DNA of 33,789 nt, taken from the IMG/VR virus record IMGVR_UViG_3300035523_000075, positions 1 through 33,789 of that record; one strand, written 5' to 3'. The translations under genes were made by a program, and so were the position numbers. The notes under the pieces were generated by a model. It had not been told where the DNA came from. It searched no databases and saw only the letters and a program-made list of their open reading frames with translations. Shown piece after piece: positions 7,305 through 15,852 of the stretch (the stretch's first letter is position 1; each line of letters begins with the position of its first letter). Source of the DNA: a virus.

Positions 7305-8327
7305 CTAGACGGTCATGATGATGACAGCGGAAGGGAAGTAGAAGCAGGGCCCTCCGTTGTGTCCGTCATGCACCTGGAAGCTCCTGGGCGGGCCCTGGAT
7401 GTCCTTCACGATCGTGTAGGGGCCAGGGGCGCAACCGGGGTTGGTGGCGTTTCGGGTGAGCTTGTATTCCGCTACCCGAGCGCCCGTGGTTCTCTTGCCA
7501 ACCACGATGCACTTGTTGTTGGGCACCCAGAGCTGGAAGGTACCGGCGTCATCGATGTAGCCCTCGTCATACTCGACGATTCGGGGCAGCTCGTTGGCGA
7601 TCAGGATGCCGTTCAGCGCATCTAGCGTGTTGTAGGTAGCGCCGTTGGGCGCTCGCATCCCGTAGAGGTCCGCGGCGTTCTGGTTGCCCAACAGCGCGTT
7701 CAGGGTCGCGGAGTTCACGTAGGCCCTGGCTCCCGAGTCGAACGTCACGCCCTTCGCGCGATGCTTCAGCTTCGCGGCGCGGAAGTCCGCCACCGGCCTG
7801 GCCGTCGCCACCGTCGCCCACGCCACCAGGGCGTTCTGCGTCTGCATGGTGTAGCTATCCAGATGGATAGCTCCGCTCGGCCCAGACACCGAGAAGGCGC
7901 CGGTGGAGATGAGGTTCCAGCCGATCCAGCGGATCCGGTCCAGCCGGCGCTGCAGCAGGCGGTCCTGCTCCTTCCTAACCGTCTTGGCGAGGTCGATAGG
8001 GGCGCCCCAGGAACCCAACTGGCGGGCACGGGTAATCTCGGACTCACCGACGGTGGAGAACTCGCCGTAGACCCCCGACTGCACCTGGTACCGGCTGGAG
8101 CCGATGCGCGCCACCGCAGAGGGCTGGCCGTCCAGGCCGCGGACCCCCTGCAGGCCCTGGTAGTTGTCCTCCTGCTCCCACTCCAGCAGGTAGGCGTCGT
8201 CGTTGGTGATGGGCATGACGCCGTCGGGCGCCAGCAGTGGGTCGTTCATCACCAGGCGAGGCATCACGACCTGCTCGACCTGCTGCAGCTCGGCGGCAGA
8301 CGGATAGACGAAATCAGTTGCGGCCAT
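7305..8327 (-). CDS. Major capsid protein, lambda gpE-like (HK97 fold)
   Basis: This encodes 340 residues from ATG at 8327 with AAGGAGG upstream. It follows the gpD-like decoration gene, as in lambda. Features include an early helix (SAAELQQVEQVVMPRL), the E-loop-like GESEITRARQLGSWGAP region, a long spine-like helix (RKEQDRLLQRRLDRIRWIGWNLI, residues about 118-140) and an A-domain with VNSATLNALLGNQ and the late motif LWVPNNKCIVVGKR. This is the typical gpE family pattern, as is the ending with repeated aromatic-hydrophobic strands. It should be the main shell subunit. Confidence 0.88.
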   Translation of the reverse strand: MAATDFVYPSAAELQQVEQVVMPRLVMNDPLLAPDGVMPITNDDAYLLEWEQEDNYQGLQGVRGLDGQPSAVARIGSSRYQVQSGVYGEFSTVGESEITRARQLGSWGAPIDLAKTVRKEQDRLLQRRLDRIRWIGWNLISTGAFSVSGPSGAIHLDSYTMQTQNALVAWATVATARPVADFRAAKLKHRAKGVTFDSGARAYVNSATLNALLGNQNAADLYGMRAPNGATYNTLDALNGILIANELPRIVEYDEGYIDDAGTFQLWVPNNKCIVVGKRTTGARVAEYKLTRNATNPGCAPGPYTIVKDIQGPPRSFQVHDGHNGGPCFYFPSAVIIMTV

Positions 8328-8338
8328 GGGGTACCTCC

Positions 8339-8767
8339 TTAGGCCATGCGGAGGATGCCGTCAGCCACGGAGCCCTGGAGCAGCCGCCCCAGGTCCGCCA
8401 CGCCGTTGGCGTCGAGCCCGATGAGCTCGGAAGTCTTGAAGGTCCCGGCGACGTAGGTCGGGATCGAGAGCAGCTTCTCGCCGTGCTCGCCGCCGGACTG
8501 GCCGGCGGTCGCGGTCACGGTGATGAGGCCTGCGGCGTCGACCACCACGTCCTGCGAGAGGATGCACTTGGCGACTTCGGTGCCGTCGTTGTGCGCATCG
8601 TTGTAGGCGCTGAAGACGCCCGGAGTGAGGGTGACCTCACCCAGGACAGTGCCGCGCGCCAGGGTCTGGCTGGCAGTGAGCTTCACCGCCCGCAGCACGG
8701 CGCCCTTGGGGTCCTCATAGGGCTCCAGGCGCTTGTTGCTGAAGGTAGCGACCGGTGCGGTAGGCAT
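8339..8767 (-). CDS. Head decoration protein, lambda gpD-like
   Basis: This encodes 142 residues from ATG at 8767, which immediately abuts the TAG of the protease gene. A purine-rich ribosome site (GGAAGGGGG) lies inside the protease gene end. The sequence shows the gpD family pattern: LASGxxLARGTVLGEVT-like core, a VFSAYNDAHNDGTEVAKCILSQDVVVDAAG segment, then TYVAGTFKTSELIGLD. Decoration proteins trimerise on the expanded capsid and stabilise packaged DNA. The order protease, gpD, gpE is the same as in lambda. Confidence 0.88.
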   Translation of the reverse strand: MPTAPVATFSNKRLEPYEDPKGAVLRAVKLTASQTLARGTVLGEVTLTPGVFSAYNDAHNDGTEVAKCILSQDVVVDAAGLITVTATAGQSGGEHGEKLLSIPTYVAGTFKTSELIGLDANGVADLGRLLQGSVADGILRMA

Positions 8768-10192
8768 CTAGGCCCCCTTCCTGCTGGCCAGGGCGGCTTG
8801 GCCGATGTCGGTCATGCCCGCCAGTTCCGCGACGCGTGCCTCGGAGGGCTTGTCGGGGTCGGAGGCCTCGTCGGCCGTGAACCCCACCTCGCCGAATTGC
8901 ACGAGCTGAACCTCGGCTAGCGCGTCCAGCACGGCGGTCCTGCCCTGAGGCTCCAGCCCCAGCAGCACCGCGCCCAGCGTCTCGCGGCTCTTGGGCGTCA
9001 GGCTGTGGGAGCCGAACTTCAGGCTCGACAGCCGAGCCTCCACCTGGCGCCGGTCCTCCCGCGCCCGGAGCTGCGCCGCCTCCTGCTCCACGGCCTGCAG
9101 CCTCGCCTGGAGCTGCTCCACCACCGAGGGGTCGGCGCCCGCGGCGGCCACCTCGGGCTTCGCCGCCAAGGCCGCGCCCTGGGGGGATTCATCCGGCATC
9201 TTGTCGTCCGGCATCTCAGTCACACTCTCCCGCGCCTCGGGTGAGGCGCTCACGCCGAGGGCAGCGAGAGCGTCCGTGAGGGCCTCGGCAAGCACACCCC
9301 TCACTGACTCCAGGCTGAGACCCCGCTTCGGGTCCCAGAGGCCTCCGTAGGCCAGCTTCACGTCTTCCAGCTCGTCACCGACCAGGCCCCGCCGGGACTG
9401 GAACGCCTTGCGAAACCCGGCGCCATTCACGGCGCCGTCGTACACCCCGCTCACCTCGCCAAGCCTCCCGTCCTGCACCGTATAGGAGGCGCAGCCCTTC
9501 CGCACGCCCCGCTTGGCCTGGGCCTGTTGCTGTTCGGCGCTCATCTTGCGCGTGGTGCCGGGTATGTGGGGGCACTTGCTGTCATTGAGGCCGAGGCCGC
9601 ACACGTCGCAGGTCGCTTCGCCCTGGCTCAGCCGGACTGACACGTCGAACAGCGTGCCGGCCTCTATGGCCTGATGGAGGGTGTCGGTGGTGGGCCCCAG
9701 GTCGCCGTTGGGTAGGGCTCCGCGCAGCATGTAGAGGCCAACCAGGGCGCGCCTAGTGCCATCAGCGAGCTCCTCATAGCAGCCGGCGAAAGTCTTGCCG
9801 TAGGGGAGCTCAGCGGGATGGGACAAGTCGCCGTCCCGGTGGCTGTTCATGAACGCCACTCCCGCCGCGGCGTCATCGGCGATGTTGCGGAGCGTGGTGT
9901 CTCCGAGAAACGCGAACCGGTCCCCGATGAAGGAGGCATTGGCTGCCTCTGCGTAGTGGATCCACACCTGCGAGAGCTGCAGGGGCGTGGACCCCGCCGG
10001 CAGCAGCGCGTTGATGCGCTCCAGCGCCTCCAGCTCCGTCGCCGGCAGGCTGCCGCGCCGGGTGATCGGCTCCTCCGCTCCGGAGGGCGCGCCCGCCAGC
10101 AGCGTGATGGGGGCTGCCTCGATGCCGTCTCGGCGCGCCGCCAGAGCGTTCCTAAACGCGCACTTCTCTGGGTCCAGACCGGGGATCGGCAT
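8768..10192 (-). CDS. Prohead serine protease fused to scaffold domain
   Basis: This encodes 474 residues from ATG at 10192 with GGAGG upstream; an earlier in-frame ATG at 10210 would leave no room for a ribosome site. Candidate catalytic residues of a U35/S78-type prohead protease are H118 (MNSHRDGD) and S185 (FDVSVRLS). A small zinc site follows: C195, C198, C207 and H209. Residues about 355-400 form a coiled coil (VEQLQARLQAVEQEAAQLR), the usual scaffold part, before a conserved C-terminal helix region. The protein would shape the procapsid and then cleave itself and other head proteins. Confidence 0.8.
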   Translation of the reverse strand: MPIPGLDPEKCAFRNALAARRDGIEAAPITLLAGAPSGAEEPITRRGSLPATELEALERINALLPAGSTPLQLSQVWIHYAEAANASFIGDRFAFLGDTTLRNIADDAAAGVAFMNSHRDGDLSHPAELPYGKTFAGCYEELADGTRRALVGLYMLRGALPNGDLGPTTDTLHQAIEAGTLFDVSVRLSQGEATCDVCGLGLNDSKCPHIPGTTRKMSAEQQQAQAKRGVRKGCASYTVQDGRLGEVSGVYDGAVNGAGFRKAFQSRRGLVGDELEDVKLAYGGLWDPKRGLSLESVRGVLAEALTDALAALGVSASPEARESVTEMPDDKMPDESPQGAALAAKPEVAAAGADPSVVEQLQARLQAVEQEAAQLRAREDRRQVEARLSSLKFGSHSLTPKSRETLGAVLLGLEPQGRTAVLDALAEVQLVQFGEVGFTADEASDPDKPSEARVAELAGMTDIGQAALASRKGA

Positions 10193-10211
10193 CGCAACCT
10201 CCAGAAACACG

Positions 10212-10239
10212 AAGGGCCCACCCCGAAGGGTGAGCCCTT
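10212..10239 (-). repeat. Intergenic hairpin with UUCG loop upstream of the protease gene
   Basis: The arms AAGGGC-C-CACCC and GGGTG-A-GCCCTT surround a four-base loop. On the transcribed minus strand the loop reads C(UUCG)G, an exceptionally stable tetraloop. It sits in the 78-base gap between the small cysteine protein gene and the protease ATG, with no strong T-run after it. It resembles the hairpin at 4505-4532 in size and placement. Confidence 0.65.
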
Positions 10240-10270
10240 GTCCGAAAACGCCCGTTGTGTGTGGCCCTAG

Positions 10271-10522
10271 CTACTCCGTGGGCCGCTCCTCAAACTGTAT
10301 GCCGTGGTCGCCCTCATAGGGCTGGCGATGGTCGTTCGCGCCCTCCCAGATGGGCAAGGGGATGCCCTCAGGGAAGGCCTCGCAGGTCAGAGCCGCCACC
10401 TTCCCCTCGGACGAGTTGGGGATGCAGCGGGGCTCTGCGTCGAGGTGGCGGCAGCGGTCACAGACAGGGCTAAACAGAGAGGTGAACCGACCTTCGCGGC
10501 TATCATTGATGCCCGACTTCAT
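10271..10522 (-). CDS. Small cysteine-containing phage protein of unknown function
   Basis: This encodes 83 residues from ATG at 10522 with GAGGA upstream and an ATGA overlap with the MuF-like gene. It has CDRC (residues 21-24), two further Cys (C33, C47) and the ending [28 protein letters not shown]. This pattern of spaced cysteines followed by GIPxxIxxGxxxHxxPYxGDxGIxFE occurs in small proteins near portal/head genes of many phages. The four cysteines suggest a small metal site. No function is known to me. Confidence 0.75.
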   Translation of the reverse strand: MKSGINDSREGRFTSLFSPVCDRCRHLDAEPRCIPNSSEGKVAALTCEAFPEGIPLPIWEGANDHRQPYEGDHGIQFEERPTE

Positions 10523-11727
10523 GGCTTCCTCGGTGTTCGACTGTACCCCATCCCCGTGATGCTCGATACCCGCTCCAGAATGAGGTGCTGAAGCTGGGAG
10601 AGCGCCTCGTGCTCCGTTAGCTCCCCCCGTAGAACCGCAGCCCGGAGCTCAAGGATGACACGCTGCTTGGCGCGGTCATAGGTGGGCGCCAGCGAGTACT
10701 TGGCCCAGAGGGCGTTCCATCCCTGGGTGGGTGGGGTGGCGACGTGCCGCCACTTCTTTGAGACCGCCCGAACCTGGAGCGCCCCCCGTTGGGCCGCAAG
10801 CATCAGGTCGTCGAGTGAGAGGGTGCCGCCGTCTCGAAGTGGGCTCCCAGCCGGGTACTGGCGCCAGTCCGGGTGGTTGTGAGTCACGTGGTTACCCCGG
10901 ACGGTCGCGAGCTCCGCTGGCGTCATGCTGACAGCATCCTCGGTGCCGGTAGCGTGTACCAGCACCTGGCCCGTCTCGTCTACCACCAGAGCGTGCTCCA
11001 CCGCCTGGAGCGCGATCCCCTCCTCCAGGTCCCGCAGACGCTGCTCCAGCTCCTTCTCACTCAACACTCGGTGGGCCGCTAGACCCTCATCCACCCATCC
11101 TTCTACCCGATCCCTGAGCCCCAGCAAACATGCCCTCCGGAGCTGCTCCGGGTCGTCGAGGTTCGTCAGCCCGAGGCGCTCCAGCAGCCCCCCCAACTCC
11201 GCCGCGTCCTCCGTGTAGCGCGCCCTCAGCACCAGCTCCTTGGTGCTCTGCGGTACCCCGTCCCACCAGGGCGCCCAGTCCAGAGCCATTCGGGTCCGGC
11301 CGGTCTCCAGGTTGCGTATTCGGCGCGCAATGATGTGGCGCCCGGCGGGCTCCGCCGGCATCCTCAACTCCGCGTGGGCCCGGGGGTTGATGTGGTAGTG
11401 TCCATGCCGCTCGATGAGCGTCTGGCTGGGCCGCTCGAAGTCGGGCGTTACGTCTGGCTCATCCTTAGAAATCAGCGCCATTACCCTGCGGCAGTTGATG
11501 TGGGACGGCCCGCGCCACTCCGAGTACTCCGGAGACCCGACCTCCAGCACCATCCCGTCTACGGCGCCGCACAGCTCACAGGTCCGGCCGTCCAGACGCT
11601 CCACGATCTGCGCGTGGGGCCACTCCTCGCGGTCGGTGGCCGAGTCCCGGCCCTCGGCGTAGAGCTCCGTGATGCTCAGGCTCGCGGTGGCCTGGATGCC
11701 CCGCTCCTGCTGGTTGCTGAGCGCCAC
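10519..11727 (-). CDS. MuF-like head morphogenesis protein, C-terminal part, with JAB/JAMM-like domain
   Basis: This encodes 402 residues from a GTG at 11727, seven bases after GGGAG and just beyond the portal stop. Residues 38-85 carry the MuF/SPP1 gp7 core: [20 protein letters not shown], then GPSHINCRR (C50, C53, H76, C79). Near residues 240-310 there is E244 at the start of a strand ([13 protein letters not shown]), then T-H283-N-H285-P and S304-L-D-D307. This is the Glu, HxH, Sxx D order of JAMM metalloproteases, with a longer than usual HxH-to-Ser gap. The upstream MuF N-terminal helices seem to be encoded at the end of the portal gene. Earlier starts would overlap the portal gene in a non-coding-like frame. 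Confidence 0.75.
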   Translation of the reverse strand: MALSNQQERGIQATASLSITELYAEGRDSATDREEWPHAQIVERLDGRTCELCGAVDGMVLEVGSPEYSEWRGPSHINCRRVMALISKDEPDVTPDFERPSQTLIERHGHYHINPRAHAELRMPAEPAGRHIIARRIRNLETGRTRMALDWAPWWDGVPQSTKELVLRARYTEDAAELGGLLERLGLTNLDDPEQLRRACLLGLRDRVEGWVDEGLAAHRVLSEKELEQRLRDLEEGIALQAVEHALVVDETGQVLVHATGTEDAVSMTPAELATVRGNHVTHNHPDWRQYPAGSPLRDGGTLSLDDLMLAAQRGALQVRAVSKKWRHVATPPTQGWNALWAKYSLAPTYDRAKQRVILELRAAVLRGELTEHEALSQLQHLILERVSSITGMGYSRTPRKP

Positions 11728-11731
11728 GGCC

Positions 11732-13672
11732 CTACTCCCGCGCCAACTGCTCGGCGATCTCCTGCCCGGCCGCGTTCCAGTCCTGCTGCACGGCGGCCGC
11801 CAACTCCTCGGAGCCCGTCGCGCCGGCGTCACTCAGGATCCTGCTGGCCGCCATACCGGCCCGGACGCCCGTCAGTACTCGGTTGAGGACGTCGGTCCGG
11901 AGCTGCTCCAGGTGGTGAGCCGCGATCGCCTGCGCCCGCGCCGTTACCCAGGCGTTCAGCCTCGGCGTCACGGGGGCGGGGGCGGGCTGCTTGGTCTCGC
12001 GCTCGATGCTGGTGCGTCCCTGCTGCAACACCTGCGAGAGCCAGCCGCGCACTAAGACGGTGTACTCAGCGCCGCCCGGAACGTCCACCTGCATCATCTG
12101 GTGGATGGGACCCGCCGCGCCGACTGGGTCCGCGCCCTCGGCCGCGTCCACGTGGGGCTTCAGGGCCGCCAGGTAGGCGCTCTGGATGGCCTCCAGGTGC
12201 CGCTTGGCGCTGGCCGCGAAGCTCGTCTCCTCCCGATGGCGCCCCTCGGGGTCGCTCAGGCTACTGGCCAGCATCATGGACGGCGCCAGGCTCAGCACGT
12301 CCCGTAGCGGGCTGGTGCTCATGCCGTCCTGTCCGTCACCCTTGGGCCTGGGCTTCTGCTGCGCCTCGCGCTCCTGCTGGGCCTGAGCCTGCCGCTCCTG
12401 CTCCGCCTTCAGGAGCTGCTCCCTCGGGATGGCGGGCAGCTCCATCAGGTCCCGCAGATACTCCTCATCCTCGACCGTGGGGTGCGCCCAGCCGCCTGTG
12501 GTGAGCTGCTGCAGAACGGCCGCCAGCGCGTCCAGCGACCGCGCCCCGATGCGCCGGTGCCGCAGCAGCGGAGGCCGCACCCCCTCGCCGTAGCAGTAGA
12601 GGCACCAACGCTTGACCAACTGCTGCTGTAGCGTGGCCTCTATCCACCCTGCCGTCGCCTCCTCGGCGTCCTGAAACACCTTGACCAGCTCGGTCGCCAG
12701 CGCCTGGGTGCCGGCCTTGCCCTGGCCCAGCAGCAGGTACTGCGCCAGCGCCACCTGGGCGATCCGCGCGTCCTGATGCTGGACGAACTGCAGCGCGTCC
12801 ATGGGGGAGCGCTGGGACTCGAACCAGCCCAACTTCCAGCCCTGAGGGATGACGGCGGCCGCGTCCTCCGCGGCCCTCAGGCGCGACAGGATGCCCAGCA
12901 TCGCGTTCTGCTGGTTTGCGTCGGCGCCTTCTCCCTGCTCGGCGTAGGGGACACCCAGCAGGCTGCGCTCGATGCCGATGGCCATGATTCGGGCGGTGGC
13001 ATCGGACATGTACCAGTGGGGGTACATGGAGCGCCAGAGCCCCAGCCCCTGAGGGTTCTCGTTCTCCTGGTCATAGACGAAGTGGACCGTCTTCTCCAGG
13101 GGCACGGCCACCCGCGCGCTCTGGCTGCCGCTGAAGCCCTGCTCCGTCAAGCCCGCGCCCGTAGGCTTGCTGCCGTTGTAGACGAAGCCCACCAGCCTGC
13201 CTCGCTCATCGTAGAGCCACCGCTCGACCAGCTTGGGGTTGCGGCTGGCGATATGCTCGATCGCCAGCGCCCCCTCGCGCTCCTCCCACAGGATCTCCGG
13301 GATCCGGAACCCGTAGTAGACCGCCAGGCAGGCCTCCCTCAGGAGGTCATCGAAGCTGCCCCGCATGCCGCCGAAGAGGTTGCTCCGGAGCAGTTCCGCC
13401 GCCTCCTTCTCCGCCGCGCTCGGCTTGTCGGGCTCCTCCACCAGCCAGGTGGTGCCGCGGATCGGCAGGCTGATGACCTTCTCGATGCTGCGGACGACTC
13501 CTGACCGCCGCATCTTGTCGGCCGTCTCGATCGCCCTACTGCCCCGCAGTTCCTGGTTGTGGTCGTCGCTGACGATTCCGCCGAACACCTGCACTCCGCC
13601 CCAACCCAGCTCCGCCAGGGAGGGTCGCCGGGGCGGTACCGGGTTGCCACGAGCATCAAGAACGGTCGCCAT
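11732..13672 (-). CDS. Portal protein (Mu gp29/DUF935-like) with C-terminal MuF N-domain-like extension
   Basis: This encodes 646 residues from ATG at 13672. Residues 1-450 match the DUF935 portal pattern: ADKMRRSGVVRSIEKVISLPIRGTTW, a YYGFRIPEILWE strand, KTVHFVYDQENENPQGLGLWRSMYPHWY, and ALAQYLLLGQG...VFQDAEEATAGWIE. The portal ring forms the DNA channel at one capsid vertex. After a Gln/Glu/Lys-rich linker near 420-450, a further 190 residues include helices such as LNAWVTARAQAIAAHHLEQLRTDVL, then MAASRILSDAG. That style is normally found at the N-terminus of MuF proteins. The next gene starts with the MuF C-terminal core, so the domain boundary appears shifted between the two genes. Confidence 0.82.
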   Translation of the reverse strand: MATVLDARGNPVPPRRPSLAELGWGGVQVFGGIVSDDHNQELRGSRAIETADKMRRSGVVRSIEKVISLPIRGTTWLVEEPDKPSAAEKEAAELLRSNLFGGMRGSFDDLLREACLAVYYGFRIPEILWEEREGALAIEHIASRNPKLVERWLYDERGRLVGFVYNGSKPTGAGLTEQGFSGSQSARVAVPLEKTVHFVYDQENENPQGLGLWRSMYPHWYMSDATARIMAIGIERSLLGVPYAEQGEGADANQQNAMLGILSRLRAAEDAAAVIPQGWKLGWFESQRSPMDALQFVQHQDARIAQVALAQYLLLGQGKAGTQALATELVKVFQDAEEATAGWIEATLQQQLVKRWCLYCYGEGVRPPLLRHRRIGARSLDALAAVLQQLTTGGWAHPTVEDEEYLRDLMELPAIPREQLLKAEQERQAQAQQEREAQQKPRPKGDGQDGMSTSPLRDVLSLAPSMMLASSLSDPEGRHREETSFAASAKRHLEAIQSAYLAALKPHVDAAEGADPVGAAGPIHQMMQVDVPGGAEYTVLVRGWLSQVLQQGRTSIERETKQPAPAPVTPRLNAWVTARAQAIAAHHLEQLRTDVLNRVLTGVRAGMAASRILSDAGATGSEELAAAVQQDWNAAGQEIAEQLARE

Positions 13673-13676
13673 CAGC

Positions 13677-15557
13677 CTACTCCGGCCACACGTACCAGGG
13701 GTCGCCCGTCCCCTGGTAGGCCCTGGCGATGAGCCACGCGATGAGGCGGTCGCCGGCCTGCGCGAAGTGGACCTGATCCTGCGTCAGGCTGTTGTGCTTC
13801 TCACGCTGGGAGTTCAGCGTCCCAAGGTCAATGATCCATGGCACGATGTTGGCCACGAACACACCACTGTGGGCGCCCAGGGTCAGGACCAGCCGGTTGA
13901 AGAGGTGCCTGCTCTTCGTGTTGTAGTAGGGGGCCGGGTCAGAGCCATCTGACGCCATCGGAGGCACGTCGGTGAGCACGACTTCGTTGTTGTAGGCCCT
14001 GGCCTGATTGACCAGACTGAGCAGGTCTGAGAACTCCCGCCGCACCGATGAGGCCATCGCTTCATCGGTGCCCCAGTAGGCGGTACGGAGGTCATTAGTC
14101 GCTCCGCACTCTACCAGGCAGACGGTCGCGTCCCGCACCTCGCGAATGTCGTGGCGACCGATGACGCTGTTGGCGTGTCCTCCCCAGCGAACCCAGAAGG
14201 GTGTCTTGGTTCCGTCATAGATATCCGGCGAGAACCCTTTGCCAGGGATCCCCAATCCAATCACATAGGGTGGTGCGGCGAAGTACCCTAGGCTGGCATT
14301 AGCCAACTCAGCGCCAACGTGCTGCAGCGGATAGGTGTAGACATAGCTATCCGCTCCCACAACCCATGGTCGCCGCGCGATGACGAGCCGGCCGATCGTC
14401 AGGCTGCCGCCCGAGGCCGTGACCGTGACACGAGTCAGGTCGATCCACTCGTTGTTGGTGGCGTCGATCTGGTCTCGGCTGCCCCTGGCGCCGGTCGCCT
14501 TGACGGCGTGGCAGATTAGGGTGGTGTCGCCCGCATCAGAGCCGCCCGCCTGACCTAGGGTCTTGTCGATGTAGTACAGATCGCACTTCTTCGCCGCAGG
14601 GTCGACATGGAGCATGAAGCAGAACCTGCCCGCGGCCTCCCCGGCGCCGAGGTTGTTGCTCCTTCCGGCCCAGGTAACCCGGTCGGTCGCGCCCAGGTCG
14701 AGTACCAGGCTCTGCGCCGTCTGGATGCTGCTCTTGGTCCCGCCGGGGCTATCGACTCCCCTCACGCCCTGCAGGTTGATGGTGACGGTCTGGCCGTCCA
14801 CGCCCACCACGTCATCCAGGATGATGTAGTACGGGGACTGGAAGGCCGGGACGGTGTAGGTGCTGCCGGGGGACGCCGCGTACTCAATCCGCTTGCAGGC
14901 CGTCTTGACGCAGGCCCGAAGCAGCATAGGGTACGTCTGGTTCGTTAGGCTCGCGACGGTCAGAGGGTCGGTCGTCCAAGCGCCGGCCAGCGTCTTGAGG
15001 GTGCCCTGAGTGCTGGGCCCGGTCCCGCACGAGGGATTCAGGGTGTCCGCTTTGGTCAACCACAGCGCGACCTTGTCGCCGGTCGCCACGGGGCCGATGC
15101 CGGCGGTCGTGCCCCCTGCGGTCAGGTCTATGGTCTGGTTCGCGCCACCTGCGGGGTTGGTCGCCGTGAAGGGGACGCTGCCCACCAGGGTCAGAGTCGC
15201 CCCGGCCGGCCGATAGACGCACACACGGCCGGAAGCAGCGTTGATAGTGGTGACGCTGACCTCGGTCAGGTAGTGGTTGCCCTGAGCGGCGACCTCCGCT
15301 GGCAGCGTGATGGCATCATCGGAGATGAGCCACCCGGAGGCATCGCCGGGGTTACGCCAGCCCGCTACCAACACGGAGGCGGCGGCATTGTGGCTCTGGC
15401 CCCAGCCGCCTACCTGGAGCGCGTAGGCGCCGGTGTCCGCGGAGGGGGCGGGCACCACCACGCTCTTGGCGCGGATCGCGCTCTGAGGATTGGCACCCCA
15501 GGCCTGCCCCCAGACGAGGGCAACCGCCGCCAGCAGCAGAGTCAGGCGCCGCATCAC
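13677..15557 (-). CDS. Secreted SGNH/GDSL-type hydrolase
   Basis: This encodes 626 residues from ATG at 15557. It starts with a classic signal peptide: MMRR, then a hydrophobic core LTLLLAAVALVWG, with a likely cut after AWG near residue 21. Residues 25-380 are beta-rich (Gly, Thr, Val) and look like adhesion or carbohydrate-binding modules. The C-terminal part has SGNH elements: GADS with S404, CGATNDL with N488, and D594-Q-V-H597, the expected Ser, Asn and Asp-x-x-His order. It could deacetylate or de-esterify a surface polysaccharide. A signal peptide on a product of the head operon is odd. It may be exported to change the host envelope or displayed on virions. The alanine where block III usually has Gly is a small deviation. 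Confidence 0.75.
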   Translation of the reverse strand: MMRRLTLLLAAVALVWGQAWGANPQSAIRAKSVVVPAPSADTGAYALQVGGWGQSHNAAASVLVAGWRNPGDASGWLISDDAITLPAEVAAQGNHYLTEVSVTTINAASGRVCVYRPAGATLTLVGSVPFTATNPAGGANQTIDLTAGGTTAGIGPVATGDKVALWLTKADTLNPSCGTGPSTQGTLKTLAGAWTTDPLTVASLTNQTYPMLLRACVKTACKRIEYAASPGSTYTVPAFQSPYYIILDDVVGVDGQTVTINLQGVRGVDSPGGTKSSIQTAQSLVLDLGATDRVTWAGRSNNLGAGEAAGRFCFMLHVDPAAKKCDLYYIDKTLGQAGGSDAGDTTLICHAVKATGARGSRDQIDATNNEWIDLTRVTVTASGGSLTIGRLVIARRPWVVGADSYVYTYPLQHVGAELANASLGYFAAPPYVIGLGIPGKGFSPDIYDGTKTPFWVRWGGHANSVIGRHDIREVRDATVCLVECGATNDLRTAYWGTDEAMASSVRREFSDLLSLVNQARAYNNEVVLTDVPPMASDGSDPAPYYNTKSRHLFNRLVLTLGAHSGVFVANIVPWIIDLGTLNSQREKHNSLTQDQVHFAQAGDRLIAWLIARAYQGTGDPWYVWPE

Positions 15558-15835
15558 AGCGACTCCTCCACCGCGAACGCCTGGCCAGCCACCGCGCAGA
15601 TGATGTACACGGCGCTGGCCGGGACCGCCGTAGCCCAGACCTGGTCGGCGCCCTGAGTCAGCAGGTAGTACCCCTTGCCAATCTCGGCCGCCTGCCCCAA
15701 GGCCACGAACATGGGACTGGGTCCGTAGCTTACGACCCGTAGGAAGCGTCGCCCTCGCGCAGGCAGGACCAGCTGAGAGACGTTGGCCTGGGCGATGGTC
15801 CCCTCGGTCGTCATCGGTATCACCATGTTGACCAT
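15554..15835 (-). CDS. Small beta-rich structural-type protein of unknown function
   Basis: This encodes 93 residues from ATG at 15835, six bases after GGAGGA. A closer ATG at 15840 is out of frame and hits a stop at once. It overlaps the hydrolase start by four bases. The sequence has strands such as SQLVLPARGRRFLRVVSYG, PMFVALGQAAEIGKGYYLL and VPASAVYIICAVAGQAFAVEE, with no helices or cysteine clusters, and reads like one small beta sandwich. It may be a capsid accessory or a partner of the adjoining hydrolase. No family was recognised. Confidence 0.7.
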   Translation of the reverse strand: MVNMVIPMTTEGTIAQANVSQLVLPARGRRFLRVVSYGPSPMFVALGQAAEIGKGYYLLTQGADQVWATAVPASAVYIICAVAGQAFAVEESL

Positions 15836-15852
15836 CACATTCCTCCAGGGTC

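Noticed and set aside
11727-13672. Programmed frameshift joining portal and MuF genes
   Set aside because: The overlap would need a +1 shift with no recognised slippery site, and the downstream gene has its own GTG with a ribosome site.
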